From contig JAPJNB010000038.1 in assembly GCA_026461385.1 (NCBI GenBank), forward strand, positions 1 to 37,150: a stretch of 37,150 nt of DNA, in the 5' to 3' direction. How positions within the stretch are numbered: the first letter of the stretch is position 1; the number at the start of each line of letters is the position of its first letter. Shown in pieces: positions 1 to 10,720 of the stretch. Source of the stretch: Akkermansiaceae bacterium (GTDB taxonomy: Bacteria > Verrucomicrobiota > Verrucomicrobiia > Verrucomicrobiales > Akkermansiaceae). The notes beneath the pieces were generated by a model, which saw only the letters and a list, made by a program, of their open reading frames with translations, did no database searches and was not told where the DNA came from. The position numbers and the translations under genes were made by a program.

Positions 1-132
1 GTATTCCTTGATGCCGGTCGTCAGCGGGTTGCGCATGTGCAGCCCCGGGCCGAGCGGCACGGGATCCACACCGCCACTGGTCCGCCTGATGATGATGCCG
101 ACGTGCCCCGGTTCGATGTATGTGACCGACGG
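1..132 (-). CDS. SPFH/band-7 (prohibitin-like) protein, fragment at window edge
   Basis: Read on the minus strand, the frame gives YIEPGHVGII, then GPGLHMRNPLTTGIKEY at the window edge. This matches the start of the SPFH/prohibitin fold (entry strand, then the GPGLH...NPLTTGIKEYP segment). Such proteins are usually membrane-anchored scaffolds with an N-terminal transmembrane helix. Here an in-frame TAG lies at 133-135, just upstream of the homologous part. No ATG occurs between it and the conserved core, and the 90 bases further upstream do not encode a hydrophobic helix in any frame I checked. The gene is therefore either truncated, frameshifted, or affected by an assembly error at the edge. 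The family call is fairly sure; the intactness of the gene is doubtful. Confidence 0.5.
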
Positions 133-214
133 CTACTTCAGCCAACACTTGGCTCCCAAGTTCGACTGAAATTTATCGGTTAGAAATGGCCGCGCTGCAA
201 TCCGCCATTCCCAT

Positions 215-835
215 TCAAGATCCCAAGCCTAACCGAAAGGCCAAAGCCAACAGGACGATGCCGAACGCAGCATCAATCCACCGCTCACTCTTTTGGTAAC
301 GCAAGCGCAGTGGCGGCCATTGCAAGAGGCACGCCCACAGCGACCATAGCAGCCCACCTTGGCCTACCACGATCGCCCAAATCGCGAGCGGCCACCAATT
401 CGGGCGCTCGCCTCGCAAAAACGGCGCACTGACCGCCGCGACAAAAAATGCCGCTTTCGGATTGAGCAGATTGCAAAAAAGTCCCCGCAGAAAAGGACTC
501 CGCCCAACCGCGTCGTCGATTGGGGCGGTCTGCTCGGCGGCTTGAACCAAAAGCCCACGGAGCAAGCCGCGCGCAAGCCAGAACAAGTAGAGCGCTGCAG
601 CCCACCGCATCCCATCGCGAATACCGGGGAACCGCTCGAAAACCCACGCCAAGCCAGCAACCGCCACCGTCGCATGCACGGCAAGGCCGCACGCGATTCC
701 CAATGCCATGGCCACGCCAACCTTCGCCCCACCTCGCAAGGATGACCGCGTCAGCAAAATCATGTCTGGCCCAGGGCTAAATTGCCCCAACAGCATCACA
801 CCCGCAAACGCGAAAAGCTCGATTTCCCCGCTCAT
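215..835 (-). CDS. LysE/RhtB-family amino-acid exporter
   Basis: This is a polytopic inner-membrane protein of about 206 residues, the usual size for LysE/RhtB/CadD exporters, which pump out amino acids such as lysine, threonine, homoserine or leucine. The signature SPGPD lies at residues 20-24, right after the first hydrophobic segment, followed by a Leu/Gly-rich second helix and NLLNPKAAFF, the second conserved loop of the family. I chose the ATG at 833-835 because it puts the SPGPD motif at the normal distance from the N-terminus. A GTG at 863-865 would add ten residues and cannot be excluded. The chosen start overlaps the stop of a small upstream ORF (ATGA). The substrate cannot be told from sequence. 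Confidence 0.85.
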   Translation of the reverse strand: MSGEIELFAFAGVMLLGQFSPGPDMILLTRSSLRGGAKVGVAMALGIACGLAVHATVAVAGLAWVFERFPGIRDGMRWAAALYLFWLARGLLRGLLVQAAEQTAPIDDAVGRSPFLRGLFCNLLNPKAAFFVAAVSAPFLRGERPNWWPLAIWAIVVGQGGLLWSLWACLLQWPPLRLRYQKSERWIDAAFGIVLLALAFRLGLGS

Positions 836-1065
836 TCGAAAGACTTGAAGAGTAAGCCCACGCACCCTTGGTCAATCCAAGCTACCGCATGCCCGCATTT
901 TTCCGCCATTGCCCCCACGGGCCTCCACCCCTCGGCAATCCCCCCTTGATGTGGCTCGTCAACTGCTGACACGTCGAACTTTAAAGGCATCGCCCAAGCT
1001 CTAACGCATGCATTCACGCAACCAAAACCCATCGCTCCGAGAGCCTCAATCCATCTCATTCGCAT
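832..1065 (-). CDS. possible small hypothetical protein upstream of the LysE-type exporter
   Basis: This open frame of 77 codons starts with ATG and has five cysteines and several tryptophans. I do not recognise the sequence. The main support is position: its TGA overlaps the chosen ATG of the exporter in an ATGA arrangement, which would allow translational coupling. Against it, the codon pattern is not compelling and a chance ORF of this length is easy to find in GC-rich DNA. The rest of the gap to aconitase (1066-1223) shows no gene; it should contain the promoters of the two divergent units, but I see no clear -35/-10 pair. Confidence 0.25.
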   Translation of the reverse strand: MRMRWIEALGAMGFGCVNACVRAWAMPLKFDVSAVDEPHQGGIAEGWRPVGAMAEKCGHAVAWIDQGCVGLLFKSFE

Positions 1066-1223
1066 GACCCGACGCTAAGCTGACCCGCCTAACGACTCAA
1101 CCATCGAAATGAACCTTCACTCAGTTGGTGAACCTTTTTGACAAATCCGCCAGTCTTCATAACCTCCGCCCCAGTCCAAGCAAGCGCCACGACTTCAGAC
1201 GCTCTCCTCACCAAGATCCATTC

Positions 1224-4079
<2,856 letters not shown>

Positions 4080-4127
4080 CTCGCATTGGCCCAACGGCTA
4101 CTGCTTCACCATCCTCAAGTTCCCAGC

Positions 4128-4160
4128 CCTGATTCGGTCGATCCGATTTTCTGAATCAGG
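4128..4160 (+). terminator. hairpin between acnA and the cbiX-like gene, possible terminator
   Basis: Perfect 8-base arms CCTGATTC (4128-4135) and GAATCAGG (4153-4160) enclose a 17-base loop that can itself fold (CGG/CCG). A pyrimidine-rich but interrupted stretch (CTCTTGTCCTT) follows. It sits 49 bases after the acnA stop and 43 before the next start. It could end or attenuate acnA transcription. The T-tract is weak, so this is only a moderate call. Confidence 0.4.
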
Positions 4161-4203
4161 CTCTTGTCCTTGCATTCCCGTCACGCCTCTCCAACTTCAC
4201 ACC

Positions 4204-5022
4204 ATGTCGATCGCCCCAAAACCTAACAGCGCCCTTCTCATCGTCGGCCATGGATCAACCGAGAATCCTGACTCGTCGACGCCTTACTTCGACCACGCCG
4301 ACGAAATCCGCAGACGCAACCTGTTCGCCGAGGTCCACTGCTGCTTCTGGAAGGAAGAACCTTCGATGCGCGAAGCATTTTATCTCATCGATGCAGAAGA
4401 AGTCTACGTGGTCCCCGACTTCATCAGCGAGGGCTATTTCACCCAAGACGTCATCCCGCGTGAACTCAATCTCACCGGCCCGACCACCATCGTCCGAGGG
4501 AAAACCTTCCACTATTGCCTGCCCGTCGGCGTTCATCGCTCGATGACCGACTTGATCCTGAAACGCGCCAAAGACGTTGCCCCAGGGGTCGATCCTGCCA
4601 CCACCACCTTGATCATCACCGGCCACGGCACCGGGCTAAATCAAAATTCAACCAAGGCCATCCGCGACCAAGTGGATCTCATCATCGCAGCGGGTGCAGG
4701 CTATGCAGCCGTGCTCGATGCCTACATGGAAGAGCCACCGTTCATCGCCGAGTGGGACCAAATGTCCCCAACGCCCAACGTGGTGATCGTGCCGTTTTTC
4801 ATCTCAGACGGCCTTCATTCCTTCCAAGACATCCCCGTCCTGCTCGGCATCGAAACCGAGGTGGGAGCCGCTGCCAGCCAACGAGAGGTCTTCCGCCAAA
4901 ATCCTCACTCACTCCGGGGGAAGACGCTCTTCTACAGCTCGGCCATCGGAACCGAACGACTGCTGGCAGATGTCATCCTTGATCAAGTTTCCGATTTCGA
5001 CCAACTTCATCAAAATCAGTAA
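4204..5022 (+). CDS. CbiX/SirB-like chelatase family protein
   Basis: The 272-residue protein has two halves of the same chelatase fold. Each opens with a beta strand ending in a conserved His: ALLIVGHGS (H16) and TLIITGHGT (H141). In the family these histidines bind metal (cobalt, iron or nickel) for insertion into sirohydrochlorin-type tetrapyrroles. The length matches a fused two-domain CbiX-like protein. The next gene, 43 bases downstream, is a DR2241-type Fe-S protein. In Deinococcus DR2241, from memory, the chelatase and Fe-S parts are joined in one chain. No cobalamin or siroheme pathway gene is nearby, so the metal and the tetrapyrrole remain open. Confidence 0.8.
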   Translation: MSIAPKPNSALLIVGHGSTENPDSSTPYFDHADEIRRRNLFAEVHCCFWKEEPSMREAFYLIDAEEVYVVPDFISEGYFTQDVIPRELNLTGPTTIVRGKTFHYCLPVGVHRSMTDLILKRAKDVAPGVDPATTTLIITGHGTGLNQNSTKAIRDQVDLIIAAGAGYAAVLDAYMEEPPFIAEWDQMSPTPNVVIVPFFISDGLHSFQDIPVLLGIETEVGAAASQREVFRQNPHSLRGKTLFYSSAIGTERLLADVILDQVSDFDQLHQNQ

Positions 5023-5065
5023 CCAATCCGATTCAATCTAACATCTAATCAATTTCTAGCAACCG

Positions 5066-5749
5066 ATGACCACGGCTCTCAAACTTCGTGAACTCCTCAG
5101 AAATGGAATTCATCGCATCGGGGAACTCGAACTTCTCAGCGATGTTTACGGATTTCCCTACGCGATTTGCCACATGGCAGACGCAGAACTCGCCACGGAA
5201 CCCGCATTCGGTGGACTCGAGGTGCACGAAGGCCCAAATGATGCCCGCGACTTATCAACCTACGGCGTTGATGGCACATACCGCTTCACCAAAGGACAGG
5301 TGAATCTGAAACGCGGTTGGGTGATGCCTCTCGAAACCGAAGAGGACTTGAGAATCGCACTCGACCAATTTTATCCCGCCTGCGTCGGCCTCTTCCTTGC
5401 CCAACAAGGTGGCACACTGGAAATCGAAATGCTGCGCGACAAGCTCAATCGCCAAACCGGAATGTATCGCTTCGCACGATCAATCAGTGACGCTGGTGCT
5501 CAAAAACTCGTCCAAGAAGTCTGCGGCCCCGCCCACCAATGCGCGAAAAAGATCCTCTGGAAACTGGATCCCACTACGCCACTTGACGACAGCGAGGCCA
5601 GTCGATTCAATGGAATTCCTAGTGATCTAACCGAAGCCGAATCAATCCCCCTGCTCTGCCGCGAGGCGTGCAACCACTTTGTCGCTGAGTGCCGAAAGGC
5701 CGCAAAGGCGGAGTTCGAAGCCAAGGCCGCAACCGAAAAGCAGGCCTAA
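5066..5749 (+). CDS. DR2241-family 4Fe-4S protein
   Basis: This soluble protein of 227 residues has its cysteines clustered in the C-terminal half: C153, C159, C198, C202 and C209 (CX5C, then CX3CX6C). That pattern fits the DR2241-type iron-sulfur cluster-binding domain known from a Deinococcus structure; the residues before it resemble the associated stabilising domain. The tail is Ala/Lys/Glu-rich. It follows the cbiX-like gene by 43 bases and is closed by a strong terminator, so the two form a likely two-gene unit. The plausible job is supplying or sensing electrons or metal for the chelatase; this is inferred from pairing, not from any known assay. Confidence 0.7.
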   Translation: MTTALKLRELLRNGIHRIGELELLSDVYGFPYAICHMADAELATEPAFGGLEVHEGPNDARDLSTYGVDGTYRFTKGQVNLKRGWVMPLETEEDLRIALDQFYPACVGLFLAQQGGTLEIEMLRDKLNRQTGMYRFARSISDAGAQKLVQEVCGPAHQCAKKILWKLDPTTPLDDSEASRFNGIPSDLTEAESIPLLCREACNHFVAECRKAAKAEFEAKAATEKQA

Positions 5750-5750
5750 A

Positions 5751-5781
5751 AAAAGGCTGCCGGATTTCCCAGCAGCCTTTT
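5751..5781. terminator. bidirectional rho-independent terminator
   Basis: Arms AAAAGGCTGC (5751-5760) and GCAGCCTTTT (5772-5781) pair perfectly over 10 bases around an 11-base loop. The A and T runs flanking the GC stem make it work on both strands. It lies exactly between the convergent DR2241-like gene (+) and the FKBP gene (-). Confidence 0.9.
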
Positions 5782-5804
5782 GGTGAAACTCAATTTCAGA
5801 GCGC

Positions 5805-6656
5805 TTATTCGCCACCCTGAGGTTGACCGCCGCCCGGTGGCATCGGGAATGGCATTGCGCCCTCAGGTACTGCTGGAGCGTCTTGGATCTTTACCAGTTC
5901 CAATTCAAAAATCAGCACGCTGTTAGGAGCGATCTCTGCACTGCGGCGCTCTTCGCCATAGGCGAGTTCGCTTGGCATGAAGATTTTCCATTTTGCGCCA
6001 ACAGGCATCGTGGTGATGGCCTCCTTGAAACCAGGAACCACTTGAAGGGTCATCGGAACGGGCTTGCCCGGAGGCGACGCATCAAATTCTTTACCATCAA
6101 TGAGCGAACCCTTGTAGTTCACGAGGAACTGCTTGTTGTCCTCAGCACCTTCTTTGGGGGCCACATACTTTTCGTCGCCACCTTTGGTGATGACTTCGTA
6201 TTGGAGACCACTCTTGGTGGTGGTCACTCCTTGGCGCTTGCCGTTTTCTGCGAGGAATTTTTTACCAGCCTCGAGGTTCACTGCCGCTTTTTCCTTCTCG
6301 CGGGTTTGGAGCATCTCACCGAGCGCTTCCATGGCGGCTTGAAGCTTGGCCTCTTCGAGTTCAGGCTTGCCACCTTTGATGGCACTCATGAATCCCTTAA
6401 GGAAATCTTCTGGGCTGAGGTCGTCAGCACCGACACCAAACTTGCCGAACTGCTGGCCGAAAGTGCCACCAGTGCGAAATCCTAGTGCATAGGACGAATC
6501 AGATTTTACCACTGCAGGGTCCAACTTGGGCTTGGCAGGCACCTCAACTGCTGGAGTCGTTGCTTCCACTTTCGCGGGTTTTTCGGCAGGAGTCTTGGCA
6601 GACGCGGAGGCGATGAGGCCGATAGCCATGGCGCCGGGAATTAGTGTTCGGATCAT
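5805..6656 (-). CDS. secreted FKBP-type peptidyl-prolyl isomerase (FkpA/Mip-like)
   Basis: The 283-residue protein starts with a signal peptide (hydrophobic to about residue 18, probable cleavage after ASA at 20), then a Pro/Lys/Ala linker. An N-terminal Mip/FkpA-type helical dimerisation domain spans about 48-140 (SYALGFRTGGTFGQQ). The FKBP fold covers about 150-258. FKBP pocket residues are present: Y181, F191-D192 (GKEFDAS), LAYGE with Y233, and F250. The usual Trp at the base of the pocket (VIPGW) is Phe here (VVPGF, F210), a known conservative variant. The C-terminus is a Pro/Gly/Gln-rich tail. It would assist folding of exported proteins in the periplasm. It lies downstream of the polysaccharide locus on the same strand but 162 bases away, so it is probably independent. 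Confidence 0.92.
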   Translation of the reverse strand: MIRTLIPGAMAIGLIASASAKTPAEKPAKVEATTPAVEVPAKPKLDPAVVKSDSSYALGFRTGGTFGQQFGKFGVGADDLSPEDFLKGFMSAIKGGKPELEEAKLQAAMEALGEMLQTREKEKAAVNLEAGKKFLAENGKRQGVTTTKSGLQYEVITKGGDEKYVAPKEGAEDNKQFLVNYKGSLIDGKEFDASPPGKPVPMTLQVVPGFKEAITTMPVGAKWKIFMPSELAYGEERRSAEIAPNSVLIFELELVKIQDAPAVPEGAMPFPMPPGGGQPQGGE

Positions 6657-6818
6657 ATGTTTTTGGGTAGAGCGGAAAAACTAATCGCCTTGCCCCACTC
6701 TGTCGAGAACGGTTTTTTGCCGAAAAACAGCCCCAAACTCATACTCATTTTCCTCGAAATCCACCCGCCTCGGGCGACATCTCCCCACTTTTGAATGCCT
6801 CACTCCCTCACCGAATTC

Positions 6819-9800
6819 TCATCGAATCTCGACCTTCAGCCGATAGAACGATCGGCTCAAATCCTGCACCGGCACCAAGGAAACCGTCTGGCCCGACCCC
6901 AAAATGCCCGCATAACCACTCAGCGCCGCCCACGACGCAGCGTTCTCAAGGTCAGAAGTCGACTCGATGGTGTAATAACGCCCAACGCCCATGTAGCCAA
7001 CCCGACTCACTTGTCGCGCGACAAACGCGAGTGCCAATTTTCCACCCACCTCCACAGGGTTGAGAACGGCACCACGATCCGCATCGATGGGACTGCTGCC
7101 AAAAATATACTCTTGGGCATTAGAGAGACCGTCACCATCCGAGTCTGCACCATCTGCGGCGATCCCTGCATTCGCACCAGTGTTGAAATAAATTTGCCGC
7201 CAACTTTCGACCGCACTCTCCCGACGAACGGTGACGGTATATGTCTTAGAAATCGAGCCATCTTGCGAAGTGGCTACGATCACCATGGAATTGTCGCCTA
7301 CAACGAGTGAAATCATGCTGCTAGCAACCCCAGAAAGAATCGCGCCTCCATTCACCGAAACGGTCGTATTCGCCTGCCCGGCCACCGCAGTGAACGTAGT
7401 GCCAGAAGTTTCATTAGAAACGTTGATTGTATACAAGAAGACATCGGGAGCGAACACCGGATTCAACGGACCGGCACTCAGCGAAATTAAATCTAAACCT
7501 ACCGAAGCGGCAAGATTTGAAATCACCAACGTTCCAGTCGAACTGCCGGCATAATTCGCCTCATTGATTGTCCCAACCACGGTGTAGTTTCCTGGGTCCG
7601 ATGGAACCATCGATGACCCGTTGTAGGTGTAATTCACGGCAAGGCCACTCGGCGTAGTCACCGAAGTCGCACCTATCGCATTGCCCGTGTAGGTCTGGGT
7701 AAGATTTCCGAGACTCACCGAAGCGAAACCCTTGGAAATTACGAGGGCCCCTGTCGCACTTCCAGTGTAATTCACGTCGTTGACCGTACCGACCACCGTA
7801 TAATTTCCTACACTCGTTGGCGGATTCACAGAGCCGTTGTAGGTCAAACCTACCGTAAGGCCCAGCGGTGTTGTCACGGCGGTCACTGACTTCGCGCTCC
7901 CCGTATAAGTCTGTGCCAGACTTTCTAGACCCACCGAAGCGACGCCCTTGGAAATCACCAAGGTGCCCGTTGCATTTCCCGTGTAATTCACATCATTGAC
8001 CGTACCAACCACGGTGTAATTGCCTGCATTTGTCGGAGCATTCGCAGTGCCGTTGTAAGTAAAACTCACGGTAAGACCCGTGGGTGTCGTTACTGCAGAG
8101 GCTGATTTCGCATTCCCCGTATAGGTCTGCGCAAGGCTTCCTAAGCTCACCGCAGCAGCCGACTTGGAAACCACCAAGGTGCCCGTCGCATTTCCTATAT
8201 AATTCACGTCGCTGACCGTACCAACCACCGTATAATTGCCTGCATTCGTTGGAGCGTTCGCAGTGCCGTTGTAAGTAAAACTCACGGTAAGACCCGTGGG
8301 TGTCGTCACGGCGGTCGCGGCTCTCACACTACCTGTATAGGTCTGCGCGAGACTTCCTAAACTCACCGAAGCAACCGCCTTGGAAATCACCAAGGTGCCC
8401 GTCGCATTTCCAGTGTAATTCACATCATTGATCGTACCAACCACGGTGTAATTGCCCGCTGCGATCGGCGGAGTCACCGAGCCATTGTAGGTGAAATTCA
8501 CGGCAAGGCCGGTTGGGCTAGTGACAGCTGTCGCAGAGATCGCACTCCCTGAGTAGGTCTGGGCTAGGCTTCCAAGCGTTACGCTAGCAACCTGTGGAAT
8601 AAAATACGTCGAAGCAACTCTTCCCACTTCCGAACGACGCATCGGCCGTCGAGTCTCCGATCCAGTGGACTCACGCTCGTAGTTCCCCACATCACGTGCG
8701 GTGGATGGGCGACTCCAACCGCGAATGTCCACCCCTCCGTAAGCCGCCACATTCGATGCAAGACTGTAGGCAGAACCTGTCAGCGAAGTATCTGATACCA
8801 CCGGAAGCGCCACGGCTTTACCAAGCACCGCACTGCTTGCAGTCGGAATAAACATGACATCATAATTATCCGTCATCATCCGGCTTGAGCTTGAGCTAGA
8901 GGTGATGGTGTTGCCAGTTGAACCTAGCATGGCTTTCGCATCACCTAACTGCGAAGAGCTGGATGAATAGATGTAATTTCCTTGAGCCTGGCCACCACGA
9001 CTTGATAAAGCCGCGACCGTATCTGCAAAAATTCCACTCGCACCGATATTGCTACGGTAATAAATTAAATTATTGAAAAACTGCGTTCCATACACCGGAT
9101 ACGTTTCTCCATTGATGCTGTCCAAACTAATATAAGTGCAATCGATGAAGGTGTTTCCAATGACATGCGTGTAGTTTGCGGTCTCATACCCCGATGCACC
9201 ATCCCCATTATTGAAACTTGGCAACGTTCCGGTAGCAGTCGATCCCGAGCCCAGCATGAGGGCAGAGTGAAGACCACCACTTCCGCGGATATTGTAGAAA
9301 TAATTGTTAGATATGATATGCCCAAATCCAAAAGCTCTCACCCCACCCATCCGATCATTCAAACCCTCGGTAAAAACAATGTTGCCATTCACGTCGTAGA
9401 CCCCACCCGCGAGGAAATAATTTCCCTGCACCACGCAATAATCACCCTGCCGCAAACAAAGTTGGCCGTAGTTGTTCAAAATCGTGTTGTAGCGGTAGGT
9501 ATTCCTTCGCGACTTATTTGAGATCGCCTCTGGCTCACCATTATTATCACCCAAGCCACCATCGACTGCGTAGATGGAGTGATAAAACGTGTTGTATTCG
9601 ACGGTGGTATTGAAATCCACGGTGGTGTAGCTGCTGTTTCCCACTCGAATCGTCTCCCAACCATTGGTCATGTCAGCTTTAAGACTACCGTCGCCTGGCG
9701 TGTAACAGCGCCCAGTCGGATCTCCATCATTGGTAAGCGGGGTCTTGCGTTCACCGAAATAGTTGTATCGAAAGTTGTGATAGCCCCAGTCGGTCACATC

Positions 9801-10523
9801 CGAAGAAGCTTTGTAGACGATGATCGTGGCCTGCCGAATCGAAGTCCTTAGTGCCGGATTCGTTTGATTGTTATCATTCGGGTTAAAGTCACGCCCTTGA
9901 ATATCGCAATACTGAATCGTATGACGATATCCATTGAGACTGATCCATGCCCCATAGTGATCGTTCGTGGATTCGGTATTATCCCGACCACAGTAATCAA
10001 ACTTGAGGTGGGATAGAGTCATGTAACGGGAAAGCCCCTCCATCTGAAAAATGAAAGCCGATGAATCATTGCCACCATAATCGGTAAAGCTACCCCTTTG
10101 ATACATGCCACTGGTTGGCCCAAAAGTAACCCCAGCAAAAACGATACCGCTGCCCGTGAGACTAATCTGGGAAAGCCCCGTGACCGTAACCCCACCAACG
10201 GTAGGGATGTAGCTTGCATCACAAGCATAGATAACCGCCGGATTCACCTGCGCCGCAGAATCCGTCATCGAACCATTGAGCGTCGTGATTAAACCACCCC
10301 AATTGCCTCCCTTCAGATAAACCCGATCACCCGCTCGCAGAATGGCGAAGCTCGCTCCATTCTTGTCCACCTTCGCATTGAACTGCAATGCACTATCGAC
10401 ATAGAAATTCAGGGCGGAGGCATCAAGAACTGTAAAACAGATCATCAAGACGCAAAGCACCCATGAGGAGAGCCTGCGATGAAGATTCAGTATGATTTTT
10501 TTACAGCGTTCCGAACTGGTCAT
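6819..10523 (-). CDS. PL6-type polysaccharide lyase with MBG repeats and C-terminal Ca-binding module
   Basis: A 1234-residue secreted protein; signal peptide ends near residue 38. Residues about 39-620 form a right-handed beta-helix of polysaccharide lyase family 6 (chondroitinase B / alginate lyase). The catalytic pair is visible: K337 in ISNKSRRN and R358 in LCLRQGD, 21 residues apart as in chondroitinase B (K250/R271 from memory). E330 and E332 occupy the positions expected for calcium ligands. Residues 645-1004 are five 72-residue MBG-type repeats. About 1005-1100 is a cadherin-like beta sandwich. About 1125-1145 is DSDGDGLSNAQEYIFGSSP, a thrombospondin-3/EF-hand-like loop, followed by a short beta domain ending FYRLKV. 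The repeats probably place the enzyme away from the cell surface. The preference for alginate or dermatan-type glycan cannot be read directly. It follows the PL38-like gene by 197 bases. Confidence 0.88.
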   Translation of the reverse strand: MTSSERCKKIILNLHRRLSSWVLCVLMICFTVLDASALNFYVDSALQFNAKVDKNGASFAILRAGDRVYLKGGNWGGLITTLNGSMTDSAAQVNPAVIYACDASYIPTVGGVTVTGLSQISLTGSGIVFAGVTFGPTSGMYQRGSFTDYGGNDSSAFIFQMEGLSRYMTLSHLKFDYCGRDNTESTNDHYGAWISLNGYRHTIQYCDIQGRDFNPNDNNQTNPALRTSIRQATIIVYKASSDVTDWGYHNFRYNYFGERKTPLTNDGDPTGRCYTPGDGSLKADMTNGWETIRVGNSSYTTVDFNTTVEYNTFYHSIYAVDGGLGDNNGEPEAISNKSRRNTYRYNTILNNYGQLCLRQGDYCVVQGNYFLAGGVYDVNGNIVFTEGLNDRMGGVRAFGFGHIISNNYFYNIRGSGGLHSALMLGSGSTATGTLPSFNNGDGASGYETANYTHVIGNTFIDCTYISLDSINGETYPVYGTQFFNNLIYYRSNIGASGIFADTVAALSSRGGQAQGNYIYSSSSSQLGDAKAMLGSTGNTITSSSSSSRMMTDNYDVMFIPTASSAVLGKAVALPVVSDTSLTGSAYSLASNVAAYGGVDIRGWSRPSTARDVGNYERESTGSETRRPMRRSEVGRVASTYFIPQVASVTLGSLAQTYSGSAISATAVTSPTGLAVNFTYNGSVTPPIAAGNYTVVGTINDVNYTGNATGTLVISKAVASVSLGSLAQTYTGSVRAATAVTTPTGLTVSFTYNGTANAPTNAGNYTVVGTVSDVNYIGNATGTLVVSKSAAAVSLGSLAQTYTGNAKSASAVTTPTGLTVSFTYNGTANAPTNAGNYTVVGTVNDVNYTGNATGTLVISKGVASVGLESLAQTYTGSAKSVTAVTTPLGLTVGLTYNGSVNPPTSVGNYTVVGTVNDVNYTGSATGALVISKGFASVSLGNLTQTYTGNAIGATSVTTPSGLAVNYTYNGSSMVPSDPGNYTVVGTINEANYAGSSTGTLVISNLAASVGLDLISLSAGPLNPVFAPDVFLYTINVSNETSGTTFTAVAGQANTTVSVNGGAILSGVASSMISLVVGDNSMVIVATSQDGSISKTYTVTVRRESAVESWRQIYFNTGANAGIAADGADSDGDGLSNAQEYIFGSSPIDADRGAVLNPVEVGGKLALAFVARQVSRVGYMGVGRYYTIESTSDLENAASWAALSGYAGILGSGQTVSLVPVQDLSRSFYRLKVEIR
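7512..8591 (-). repeat. five tandem 216-base repeats encoding MBG-type domains
   Basis: Five in-frame units of 72 residues run head to tail with no spacer. Each starts with a form of VASVSLGSLAQTYTG and ends NYTVVGTVNDVNYTGNATG plus TLVISK. Units 2 and 3 are the most alike (identical over NGTANAPTNAGNYTVVGTV), which points to recent duplication or conversion; unit 5 is the most diverged. Such beta domains are usually stalk or spacer modules of surface or secreted proteins. Confidence 0.92.
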
Positions 10524-10564
10524 GGTAACGACTGGGTTTAAATTTCTAGCCCAACGATGAGCAC

Positions 10565-10578
10565 GCCTTACATAAGGC
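10565..10578. promoter_or_regulatory. palindrome upstream of the PL6 gene, candidate operator
   Basis: GCCTTA-CA-TAAGGC, with perfect 6-base arms, lies 42-55 bases upstream of the PL6 start codon. Size and position suit an operator, but I see no other copy in the window. Confidence 0.3.
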
Positions 10579-10659
10579 TAACGTGATCTCAATGAAAAGA
10601 AAAACGTTGAGTGAGTTAGAACACAAAAATCGAGCGCATCGGTCACCCTCGCGGAGACG

Positions 10660-10689
10660 CAAGCAATGGTATACTCAATACCCTGCTTG
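10660..10689. other. 30-base inverted repeat between the PL38-like and PL6 genes
   Basis: CAAGCA (10660-10665) pairs with TGCTTG (10684-10689), and inside it GGTAT pairs with ATACC around ACTCA. No T-run follows on the minus strand, so it is not a classical terminator for the PL38-like gene whose stop is 31 bases away. It may be an mRNA-stabilising or processing hairpin or a binding site. Confidence 0.45.
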
Positions 10690-10720
10690 ATTCTCCAGCG
10701 ATTGCGAATGATGGTCATGC

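Noticed and set aside
1125..1223. Upstream GTG start for acnA giving 984 residues
   Set aside because: The 33 extra residues are not like any aconitase N-terminus, while the ATG at 1224 begins at the conserved segment.
7512..8591. Regular repeats that could suggest a CRISPR array
   Set aside because: The 216-base units are contiguous, imperfect and in frame within the PL6 protein, with no spacers. They are protein domain repeats.
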